Assembly (NCBI GenBank): GCA_021495925.1
Contig: JAKEKT010000028.1
Coordinates: forward strand, 1-64,000
Reading direction: 5' to 3'
DNA length: 64,000 nucleotides
Source of the DNA: Diplodia intermedia
Lineage: Eukaryota > Ascomycota > Dothideomycetes > Botryosphaeriales > Botryosphaeriaceae
Under the pieces are notes generated by a model. That model had not been told where the DNA came from. It searched no databases and worked only from the letters and a program-made list of their open reading frames with translations. This document shows positions 12,301-20,450 of the stretch, one piece after another. Position numbers and translations under genes: made by a program. Numbering within the stretch: position 1 is the first letter of the stretch; each line of letters begins with the position of its first letter.

Positions 12301-12381
12301 AATGGTTGCTCTCCGATCCAGCGGAGAGGCGCGTGGTGCGGGCGGGCAGTAGGTGGTTGCGGGCAGGTAATAGTTCTCCAT
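9307..12381 (-). CDS. Large protein with SAM-dependent methyltransferase domain
   Basis: A single uninterrupted frame of 1024 residues, using the ATG of MENYYLPATTY. Another ATG lies 18 codons upstream, but MENYY starts what looks like the conserved N-terminus. Residues 1 to about 560 are mostly disordered and Ser/Pro/Glu-rich. A class I methyltransferase fold follows: TRVLDLGGQAVCDWAW (motif I, near 620), NYWTLPFPNGHFDVVSARN (post-I to motif II, near 680) and ECMRILKPGGYLEFSLLD (motif III, near 730). The C-terminal 200 residues contain low-complexity runs (NNNNNSKD, PSSSPSSPS). The glycine loop is GGQAV rather than GxGxG, which may be usual in this fungal group. The substrate is unknown. The extended disordered N-terminus argues against a small-molecule metabolic enzyme, and there are no biosynthetic neighbours. 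Confidence 0.85.
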   Translation of the reverse strand: MENYYLPATTYCPPAPRASPLDRRATINTIIEESPQIPHIYQDYFAQNLTQQWARYTGRASVISPSYQSPTYSEDFPTPKASLQNPQPEQDQAEEENWPLTPRAPERLSSPRWTRSRDDPEFDELYDMTDEDTEEVPLRCSNSVKKSSATTSARSSRNRYPSLVIPSPSQWPTIEKLQKSAVSPAPVPALTPAQNLLNMLAARQLHDPATSAEPSLDGSLSSEELERLSCPSTPDQQGQKGEWTGSVQLNPAAMETLHHISRDDDTESEDQVLHVSEAEMTQVVGGERLSAPVQRIFTTDLTNTPSDVRSDEDDFSALTIPSPGGFFSSLQGSARHTWSIPPQQKREETPSTSVAENFYGVPWRERPDNVVEHVVEVPANFGAAEPTPNALDGFLSPVGEIMEIQPSATKFEYNEHYAQELAQLAGKNLSRTSLWLTSQENWLEGMLSPVSPVSHERRNSLMDIGSPSKKSVRFVDLVVPKTPKVSEETLSKDTTFFEALEFLRETTGKFDAFIHRLTRAEAVHLQRRCAPKRHNNLLLGRYELCGYSKIPSTRPVSLFYTDDPNEHKEQIAKAQKEQQALELVRPAFWALEASRQLHGGRLITSPAYKILSHSRDEGATRVLDLGGQAVCDWAWQVALDFPLTSVFTVSTKTEEVVKLDGEERDVEGPPNHRHKVVPNYWTLPFPNGHFDVVSARNLYALLKTTKPVPNPGQLGNASGLDEYDLCLKECMRILKPGGYLEFSLLDADVMRAAAGSHTQKVSVEFAFNLRTRGYDAQPTRSFLPRLARAGFAAKDVRRAWTSTPFPRPAAKWAERLSVGADEAVAKSRHPDVLNSPRSSLHVQSPSQQQEKDNNNNNSKDIKEKTIGPNGEVEPFSPTSFFSVFPHRRHNQHKRNDSLLDGIVNAPFPSTTTGGHGLTITVPPTPPPKDTLFSPSSSPSSPSVDDEEQRNKRGSTKDARELAGLATARAWEKWLVKLQAEMGKEDEDRLGEGVTQALEEGAVAREDDGGVCAWRGLEGWARKGF

Positions 12382-14248
12382 CGTGTTGGTGGTGGCGCTA
12401 TGTATAGGCTGAAGCGGTTGCGGTACCAGGAACAATGGGGCTGAGAACTGGATTATTAGACGGGCAATAACCCGGTCCGATCAACAGACAGTAACGCAAG
12501 AGGAGGCTCCGGTCAACGGAAGCGGAAGCGACAAGAAAAAAAAGAAACAAAAGCTCAACGCGGCACAGCGAAGACGATGGTCAACATCCGGGGAGAATGG
12601 GATGGGCCCTCTAGGCGCGCTGCGGCGCCGTGTACCTTAAGAGCGCAGACTCGGTGGCCCGTGACCCGGCAGCGGTCAGTGGCGTATTGGCTGCCGGGGG
12701 GTGCTTCTTGCAGGCGCCATGGAAGCGGTGGGCGGGCAGCGGCAAAGGAAGAGGCTCTTCGGGCGCTTGGGCGTGATCACGGCAGCACGACGTGTGCGTC
12801 AAGCGAGGGCGGGCGGCGGTTGGCTGGGGCTGAGATGAGCGGGACGTTTCCAAGGCGTGGGCGAGTGAAGAGCGTGGTGGGGAGGGCGGGCGATTGGCCA
12901 GCAGCAGCTGTAAGCGCCCGGCGTCCGTGCTGGGCCGGTGTTATTTTGGGGTGCTGGCGCCAGTGTGGGGCGCCCCGGCCGGGCCACGGCCACGCTGGCT
13001 GGCGCGACCCTCTTATTCAAGCCGGCCGCCTCGGTCGTGCATCGCAGCAGCCAATTCGGGCGCGCGTGTATATTGCTGCCATGCGCCGCTGCTGCAATGC
13101 CACGATGTAGTCGCCCGTCCTCGCTTCGTCCGCAGCGCGAACACGTTGCCGCCTGCGAGCCTGCTCCATTTCCGCCCAGCGTTTCGTTCGCACCCTCTCG
13201 CGAGCTTGAGAGCTTATCAACAACCTTCCCGCGACCTGCAGCCTACGCTTTATTGCTGGACGTTGGGGAATAGCGGCATGGCGCTTGCCCTCGCACTGCC
13301 AAACAGGGCAGGGTCGATGTTTGGAGCCCGCGGGTCTGGAAGCGTCATCTCCCTTGTCCGACTGTGTGTCTGTCCAACGACGTACTCTGTACAAGCGCGC
13401 GCAGTCGGCCGGGCGGAGCTGCGGGCTACCACCACACACCACCCGCGGTGGCTAAGCAAGGAAACGCATGAATGTTCAAGCTAATCATTGCCTGTATCTG
13501 AACCTTTTCCTTTCCGTTTGGTGTCACTGCCATGCTTCGCTTCCCCTCCCATTACTGGTGCGCCCTCAGAGCGGATCAAACACGTCCATCTCTCTTGGCC
13601 GAGTTATTGACTCCTACTTTGCCTCGTGCTCTACCAATAGCAATGCGATTCACTCGGCACTTTCCGTCGAGACCACCATCATCTACAAGTCATGGCATCT
13701 CAACGCGCGTCCATGTTTGACGTCTGCAGCTGAGGCGTCACAACCCACAATACTGCCCAACCTATTTTTACTCAATATGCTTCTCAGTCTTCTTTCAGTC
13801 ATTTGCCAGAAGAACTGCGTTGTGAGCGGAAAAGCTCCTGTGGTTCACGGCGAACTGGCTGCCGAACGGCACAGCTCGCGGTAAATTCATGTCCTGAGTT
13901 CTACTACCTTCAACTTGGAGATTGAGATACTTGAAACGTTTCCATGGTCCTCTGGTATATACGGCGTATATTCTCTTTGCGCCGTCCGAGATATTGCAGG
14001 AGTGTCATGGGTTTCTTAATAATCTCGTCGGTGCACATATTTAGCACTTTGGTTCTGTCAGTAGGCTTATTAGCGCTCAGTGTTGTTCAGTGTTGCTTCA
14101 AAGTGAGCCCGGCGTGCGTACCTGCCGTTTTGTTGCGACCACGTGGTTGTGCCTTCCAATCCCAGTTCTACAATCCCCAACACGCTTCACCACCCAGCTG
14201 CATTACCTCCTCCACCTCACCGCCACAAGAGCTCATCAACCACTCGTC
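12382..14248. other. Gene-free stretch, upstream of the methyltransferase
   Basis: Presumed promoter of the leftward methyltransferase gene, followed by mixed sequence. Open frames around 12577-13484 overlap on both strands and lack any domain or splice support. No repeats of note. Confidence 0.5.
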
Positions 14249-14569
14249 ATGGACTCCAAGGAAGGTGTGCCGACAGCGCCGCTTGCTTGACCCGCCCAGT
14301 TGACGGGGGACGACGAGAAGATGCAAGAGCCCAAGAATATCGAGAAGCAGGATGCAGCTTCTCCTCCTTACCACATCGTCACAGAACCATCCCCCATGAA
14401 CTCGAAGCAGGATGGTTCACCTACGCTGCTTGCGCAGCCCGCTCAGCTAAAGGAGGAAGCTGAGCAGAAAGTTCAAGAGCTCCAAGGCGCCAAGAAAGTT
14501 GCTGACCTGGACATCAAAAGTTTTTTTTCTATCACGAGAGTCGACTCTATAATCTACCTGCTTGGTTGA
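14249..14569 (+). pseudogene. ORF interrupted by one in-frame stop; possible decayed gene
   Basis: A CT/CA-rich leader runs into an ATG in good context (CTCGTCATGG). The frame reads MDSKEGVPTAPLA, hits TGA at 14288-14290, then continues open in the same frame for 92 codons to 14569. The downstream part is protein-like: hydrophilic, with SPPYHIVTEPSP and a helical EEAEQKVQELQGAKK segment. No intron of reasonable length removes the stop in frame (the only nearby GT..AG pair is 35 nt and shifts the frame). An eight-T run at 14521-14528 near the end could mark a second lesion. It may be the 5' part of a dead gene, or a shorter gene using the ATG at 14324. I do not recognise the family. Confidence 0.3.
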
Positions 14570-14800
14570 ATAATTCATGTACACAACGTTGGAATGGTAT
14601 CACTTCATTCCCGACTTCCCGATCCAGTTCACACGGGCTTTTGCCCGCGGGATGCCACTTCCAAGGCAGTTGCTCATGTGGCAGTCACGCCGGTCGTTTC
14701 CCATGGATAAAACGCAACTTCTTCGACCGACTACCCTGTCCATCCACCGTATGACTCCGAGTACACATCATCACGTCCGTATCTCTACGTACACATCTTT

Positions 14801-14866
14801 ACGTACACTTGAAGCATTCATTTTCCTCCCGTTCACCACACATCGTCACGTACACTTGAAGCATTC
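14801..14866. repeat. 19-bp direct repeat upstream of the acidic repeat gene
   Basis: ACGTACACTTGAAGCATTC occurs at 14801-14819 and identically at 14848-14866, 47 bases apart. Each copy is preceded by related ACACATC/ACGTAC sequence (14762-14800 and 14836-14847). The second copy ends 31 bases before the predicted ATG at 14898, so it probably lies in the leader or core promoter. Confidence 0.85.
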
Positions 14867-14897
14867 TTTCCCCACCAAACCTCGCAACACCTCAATT

Positions 14898-16352
14898 ATG
14901 GATATGGAAGGACGTCAACTGTCTGAGTCTGACGAGCGGCTCACGCGAAGAAGCATCAGAATCCTCGTCCACGAGGGAATGATCGAGATCCTCGAGATAT
15001 GGAAGGCAGAACACCAAGCCACAATCGATCAAACCGGGGAGGAGCCTGGATCCCATCATCGTTCCACCGACGTCCTCCTGGCAGGAGCCAGCATTCGACT
15101 GGCGGATAAGAAGATCAGAATCCATCGAGATGCGATCGAAAGACTCAGGGCAAGACCGGAAGCCGAAGGCGAGGAAGACGACGAGACCGAGGAGGAAGAC
15201 CACGAAATTGAAGAAGACCATGAAGATGACAACGAAGTTGGGAAAAGTAATCACGAAACCGAGGAGGAAGACCACGATATCGAGGGTGACCATGAAATGG
15301 GGGACGCCGACGCACCCGAGGGAGAAAACCGCGACACCGTTGAGGAATCTCCTCCCCCTCAATCCCACAGCATCTCGGCCCCGACAAAAGATCGACTGCA
15401 AGAGCGCGCCGAAACGCTCAGTCTCCCGGAAGAGGCACCCCCAGGCATCGCAACCGAGCTCCAACCCGAAAGTGACGAAGGCTCCTACACAGCGGAGAAA
15501 ATCAAGAGGGCAAGCTCATCCCCCACCCACCTCTCCTCTCCCTCCCCTACTCAACACCGGCATCACTAACAGCATCCCGGGGAGAGGAGGAAAAAACAGG
15601 AATACATCGACCTCATGGTAGACCTGCCGCTCAACTCCGACTCGACCGACGGCGACCACCCCAACCATTGCTACCTCCCGCACGAGCTGCCCAGGCTCAT
15701 CACATTTTTGCATGACGCGGTCGAAGTGCTGCGATACAAGATGGATCGCTACCAAGTGCTGGAAGAGTTGGTCGAGGAGATGGCGGCGCGCAACCCGGGC
15801 GTGGTGCCGTGGGACCTGATCAGCAGCGAGGAGATACTTGCGCTGGTGAGGCTGAGAAAGTGCTTGGATTGGGATATGGACGCGGTGGAGAAGCTGGAGC
15901 AGAGTGTCTCGGATTTCCCGGAGACGCAGTTGGTGGAGAGTTTGAGGGATAAGGTTGTGGGAAGTGGGGTCGAGCAAGAGGCCGATCGTGAGGTCGAGCA
16001 AGAGATCGAACAAGAGGCCGAACAAGAGATCGAACAAGAGGCCGAACAAGATGTCGGAGAAGAGTTCGAACAAGATTGGAAACGGATTCTACGGAAGGTT
16101 GAACAAGAGTTAGACCAAAATATCGACCAAGAGATCGAACAAGAGGTCGAGCAAGAGGTCGAGCAAGATTTGGAATCGACTCTACAGAGGTTCGAACAAG
16201 AGATCGAACAAGAGATCGAACAAGAGGTCGAGGATGAAGAGAATGAGGAAAGGGGAGAAGGCGGGGAAGATGAGGACGATGAAGGGCCTAATGATAGTAA
16301 AGGGTCTGGTGATGGTGAAGATTCTATTGATTCAAGCGACACGGTAGAGTAG
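14898..16352 (+). CDS. Acidic repeat protein with internally duplicated helical module
   Basis: Modelled as two exons, 14898-15509 and 15600-16352, giving 454 residues. The joining intron is 90 nt with a GCAAGC donor, a CACTAAC branch point 30 nt from the end and an AACAG acceptor. It falls between codons and removes the TAA at 15567. The first half has a helical region (about residues 12-84) followed by a Glu/Asp/His-rich tail carrying a 24-residue repeat (ETEEEDHEIEEDHE and HETEEEDHDIEGDHE). The second half starts with another helical region (HELPRLITFLHDAVEVLR to MDAVEKLEQ) followed by many tetrads of the form EQE(I/A/V). The two helical regions look related: both contain an RL..K.....DA(I/V)E(R/K)L segment. 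I do not recognise the family. There is no signal peptide or membrane segment. Alternative: two adjacent genes, but only 45 nt would separate them. Confidence 0.6.
15969..16230 (+). repeat. In-frame 12-bp coding minisatellite (EQEI-type tetrads)
   Basis: Variants of GAACAAGAG(A/G)(T/C)C are repeated in three blocks: about 15969-16052, 16120-16170 and 16192-16230. The blocks are separated by related but diverged sequence. The 12-base unit keeps frame and encodes four residues. Confidence 0.85.
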
Positions 16353-16903
16353 GATTGCTCTGGCATGCTTTCGCTACAAGTCTGTGGATTCATAGTGCTG
16401 GAGGGGTGGGGAAGAGGCTCAATCGCTATAAGGTAGCCTAACAAACAGGCATGTCTAGATCAGAAATGTCAACTTCTGTCTTTTCCTTGAACTTGAAGAC
16501 GATAGAATCAACAAGAAAAACACCGAGTTGAGCTCTTTGGGGGCCTGTGCGTCTCCTACCATTACAAACAGCAGTCTTTCCGAGCCTCCAAGGTCCATCC
16601 CCCATTGCATCACGGCCGATTTCGATGATTTGACAGCCAAGAGCGATTGGTTCACCAATGAGAGTGTTTAGGCAAAAAAGAGAGTTGTAGCATGGAGCGT
16701 GACGGCGTGATGCCCGAGAGCTCCGAGAGCTGCCCCACCACCCCACCGACGTCACATCTCTCTGCAAACTCCTACACAATTCCTCACCACCACCACCACC
16801 ATCCTCGCTCCACCCTCCACCACCCGCACCTATACACCGCTCGACCGCCTCCGAACCGCTCCTCCAACCCGACCGCTTCCGACCCGCCCTCACAACTGCA
16901 ACA
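16353..16903. other. Intergenic region before RPE1
   Basis: Contains the 3' flank of the repeat gene and the presumed promoter of RPE1. From 16740 it is C/A-rich (CACCACCACCACC), typical of a fungal leader. No gene seen. Confidence 0.6.
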
Positions 16904-17914
16904 ATGTCCCCGCCAGCGATAATAGCGCCCTCGATCCTGTCGGCCGACTTCGCCGCCCTCGGCGCCGCCTGCGCCGACACGATCGCGCAGGGCGCCGACT
17001 GGCTGCACGTCGACATCATGGACGGCCACTTCGTGCCCAACATGACCTTCGGCGCCCCCGTCGTCACCAAGATCCGGCGGCACGTCGACCCGCCCAAGGA
17101 GGCGTACGGGCGCGGCACGTTTGATTGCCACATGATGATTGCAGAGGTACGTTGGTTTTCCTTTGGTGAGAGGGGAGGGCGGAAGACTTCTGGTGGGGAG
17201 GGGAGCAAGCGCGCGATGATGCGACGAGAGAGAGAGAGAGCTACGGAGACTGAGGGAGGGAGGGAGAGAGAAAGAGAGTCGCTGACGGTATCCGAACGCA
17301 CAGCCCAAGCGATGGGTCAAGGACTTCAAGGCAGCGGGCTGCAACCTGTACTGCTTCCACTACGAGGCCGCCGTCAACTCGACCGCGGCCGACACGCCGT
17401 CGGGCAAGAGCGAGGCCAAGACGAGCCCCAAGGAGCTGATCCGCTACATCCACGCCCAGGGCCTGCAGGCCGGCATCGCCATCAAGCCGGGCACCCCCGT
17501 CGACGTGCTGTGGGACATTCTCGACAACACCGCCAAGGAAGAAGTGCCGGATGTAAGATCATCCCATCCCCATCCCCATCCCCATCATCATCATCATCAT
17601 CACAAAACGAAAAAAAAAGGGGGGACTGCCGTTTTGCTGACAGACTACGCCAGATGGTCCTCGTCATGACGGTCGAGCCCGGCTTCGGCGGCCAGTCCTT
17701 CATGGCGGACCAGCTGCCCAAGGTCACCGCCCTGCGCGAGCGCTACCCCGACCTGCCCATCGAGGTCGACGGCGGGCTGTCGGAGAAGACGATCGCGCCG
17801 GCCGCCGACGCGGGCGCCAACGTCATCGTGGCCGGGAGCGCCGTCTTCGGCGCCGCCGACCCGGGCCAGGTGATTGCGAAGTTGAGGGAGGAGGTGGAGA
17901 GCAGGCGGAAGTGA
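16904..17914 (+). CDS. RPE1: Ribulose-phosphate 3-epimerase
   Basis: Interconverts ribulose 5-phosphate and xylulose 5-phosphate in the cytosolic pentose phosphate pathway. Three exons, 16904-17146, 17304-17552 and 17654-17914, all joined between codons, give 250 residues, the usual length. The TIM-barrel signatures are in order: APSILSADF near the N-terminus, HVDIMDGHFVPNMTFG with a catalytic aspartate, DCHMMI, VEPGFGGQSF, EVDGGLSEKT with the second catalytic aspartate, and the phosphate-binding NVIVAGSAVFGA at the end. Introns of 157 and 101 nt use GTACGT and GTAAGA donors. Both are filled with simple repeats: a purine-rich GA run in intron 1, and CCCCAT followed by CAT repeats in intron 2. 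It lies about 550 nt downstream of the repeat gene on the same strand, with no sign of a functional link. Confidence 0.95.
   Translation: MSPPAIIAPSILSADFAALGAACADTIAQGADWLHVDIMDGHFVPNMTFGAPVVTKIRRHVDPPKEAYGRGTFDCHMMIAEVRWFSFGERGGRKTSGGEGSKRAMMRRERERATETEGGRERERESLTVSERTAQAMGQGLQGSGLQPVLLPLRGRRQLDRGRHAVGQERGQDEPQGADPLHPRPGPAGRHRHQAGHPRRRAVGHSRQHRQGRSAGCKIIPSPSPSPSSSSSSQNEKKRGDCRFADRLRQMVLVMTVEPGFGGQSFMADQLPKVTALRERYPDLPIEVDGGLSEKTIAPAADAGANVIVAGSAVFGAADPGQVIAKLREEVESRRK
17226..17278. repeat. Purine (GA/GGGA) run inside RPE1 intron 1
   Basis: Nearly pure GA and GGGA repeats within the 157-nt first intron; the plus strand is almost entirely purine here. Confidence 0.85.
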
Positions 17915-19960
17915 CTTCCTCCCGGTGGTGCAGGTGGTGGTGGTGCTGCTTCTGTGGCGGGGAAGCTGTGAGTAGAGGGGGGGGAGGGGGCCGAAAAAGT
18001 TGGATCTGCTGGGCGGGCGTAACTGGGAGGGGGTGGGGGGCTGGCGTTGGAATTGGTGGAAGCGGGGAGATGGCCTTTTTATTTTCTGGTCTGCTGGACC
18101 GACCGGATGCAGAAGCAGCACGGAATCGTCAATGACAAAACTGACAATGTCGTGAGGTCCGGCCGGGTCGTACGGCGATGAGAGACGGAAGACAGTGAAA
18201 CGAAGCTAACCGACGTTGCATCAAACAGTAATGGCTCGTCATATATGTATTACTGACGGCAGAGTTGTAGATGTGCTGATTGCATTCCGTCCATGTTGGC
18301 GCAGAGTGCCGGGATGCCACATACTAAGAGATCTGGCATAGGAGCTGACAGAAGATAGAAGATTCAAGTCCTTTAGGCTCACCGAAAACGATATACTCTT
18401 CCTACATGGGTAGTTGACGAATATGCACGTGTTAAACATCAGCATTCACATCCGACTGAATCAACTACCCACGTAAGTACGAGGAAAATACAGATTAGCT
18501 CAATTCTTCTATCAAACACTGTCGTGGTGCAGGCATAATGTCACTCGTCGTCTGTATTGTGCGAGTCGTTGCTTGCTGTGCGGCCTTGAAAGGCGTCCTC
18601 GATCAATGAGAAGCTGGAACAGGTCCTAGACGGTACCAGCGCTCGGGATATCTTTAAGACAAAACCATCATTGGTTCTCACAATGTTTTTAGAAGCATTA
18701 GGTGAGTCCAAAGAGTATGCAGCCTGGCTTTCGGAGCATTCCAGTTGTGTAAATAGTTAGATTTTGTTTATCAGGCTCACATCGAGGTACAGAGGTGAAG
18801 CAGATACGAAAAGCAAAGGACTTGGAGGACGTCTAGAATCATTGCTTGCTCGGATGAAGTCTGGCAGCAAGATATGATCACTATCCATCACTGGCTTGAC
18901 TTCCCTCGAAGATGAGGGCTTCTTTCAAGAACGAGATGCTCACCGGAACTCGTCACGCACCTTTCCAGCCGAGGTCTTTGTCCTGGTGTTCCGTCTTCGG
19001 AGACCTGAGGTACGTATCACCTCCTTCGGAACCACGGCCACGACCCGACTTCACCCGCAACGCCACCGAAGTCAATTCGCCCAGTTCCCCGGTCATGTCA
19101 TTATCCAAGAATCAGCTCATGCTGGCGCCACCGACGCGACAGCGTGCAGAACAAGGGAGAAAATGCCGAGGACGAGTGGAAATAGCCTCATCGAGATGGC
19201 CATTCCCGGGAAGAAGACCTGACCCCAGATCTGCCGTCTCCCCGGCCGGGAAAGCCAACACCCCCGCCGCCCGGGCTGCATTCCATATCGAACCACCACA
19301 AACCTCCTTCCATCCGCCCAGCAGCCGCCGCCGCCGCGCCGCGCCACCCTGACCCCAGACGGAAAAGTTGGTCCGAGCAAAAAGACCAAACCCGGAAACC
19401 ACCTTGCGTCACCACCACGAGCATCCCCGGCGGCGGCGGCGGCGGCGGCACATCTGCGCGAATATTTCCCGACGCCCAAGAAGGGTGCGTCAAGAAAAAA
19501 AAAGAAATGGACCCACCGCGTGCGGCTCCGTCCCGACCTTCCCTGCCCTGCGCTGCCGTTGACTGTGCCACATGCAAAGGGAGCAAAAAGAAAGCATGAC
19601 GGCAGATATGTATAGTACGCAGCCGCATATACAGCGGGCTAACCGAGATATCCCCATTCGGAGGACGACAGCAGCAGCAACAACAACAAAAGACGACGCA
19701 TGAAACGACAAGCAGTGTGCCTACCGATCAGCCGAACCGAGCCGCCGGCGGAAGGCGCGGGCTCATCTCATCCGCGCCGCTCTCCCCGCGGGCTCGCGCC
19801 GTGCCGCGTTGTCGTTTTTTTTCCTTCTGTTTCCTGTCGGCTGCGCAGAAGGGGGCGTGCGAGTGGGTTACACGGCATGATGTAGGACGTTCCCATTGGC
19901 CACGGAACCCTCCATCTCTCTCTTTCCTCATCCTTCGCTCTCTCTCTCTCTCATCATTAC

Positions 19961-19985
19961 CCTCCCCTCCCCTCCCCTCCCCTCC
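19961..19985. repeat. (CCTCC)5 array
   Basis: Five CCTCC units, preceded by a CT dinucleotide run at about 19938-19952. Confidence 0.85.
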
Positions 19986-20147
19986 CCCCTCCCACGAATA
20001 AAACGGAGATATCCCGAGACTAAAAGTGCTACACACACACGCGCGCGCGCTTCGGCCCGGCCCCCTTTGTCACCAGACCCCCGGGGATGGTGCGCGTGCT
20101 TGGAGAGACTTGAAGAAAAATCGCCAGGTGCAAAAGGGCAAACACAG

Positions 20148-20175
20148 TGTACATGTACCTGTACATACATGTACA
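20148..20175. repeat. Imperfect palindrome made of GTACAT units
   Basis: TGTACATG at the left end matches CATGTACA at the right end as an inverted repeat; the centre is further GTACAT/GTACCT units. It could form a hairpin but may simply be a microsatellite. Confidence 0.6.
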
Positions 20176-20425
20176 TCACGACCGACGGGGATCGGTGGCC
20201 CGATCGGAGGTGATGGATGTTCTAGACTGCCATCCCTTCTTTATTTATTTTTCCTCGCGACTTCCCCTTCCGGTGTCTCCTGCTCCTTCCCTGCCTGTCC
20301 TTCCCAGATCATTCATGAGCGCATGACATTTTTTTTTAATCGAAAAGAAAAAAAAAAAAGGGTCGCTTTCTCGTCGTCTCTTGTTGCCTTTCGGGCGAAA
20401 GCAGCTAGCTGGCTGCCTGCCCTGT

Positions 20426-20450
20426 CTGCCCTGCCCTGCCCTGCCCTGCC
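20426..20450. repeat. (CTGCC)5 array
   Basis: Five perfect CTGCC units in gene-free DNA. Confidence 0.85.

Noticed and set aside
14577..14897. N-terminal extension of the acidic repeat gene starting MYTTLEWYHF
   Set aside because: The segment contains the 19-bp direct repeat and looks like leader sequence. The ATG at 14898 is followed at once by plausible protein.
15615..16352. Separate gene starting at MVDLPLNSD
   Set aside because: Only 45 bases separate it from the preceding stop, too little for a fungal promoter. A frame-preserving intron with a good branch point joins the two halves.
5513..17914. A secondary-metabolite cluster made of the secreted peptide, methyltransferase and neighbours
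   Set aside because: There is no oxidase, transporter, DUF3328-type tailoring enzyme or core synthase, and the methyltransferase has a long disordered region atypical of tailoring enzymes.
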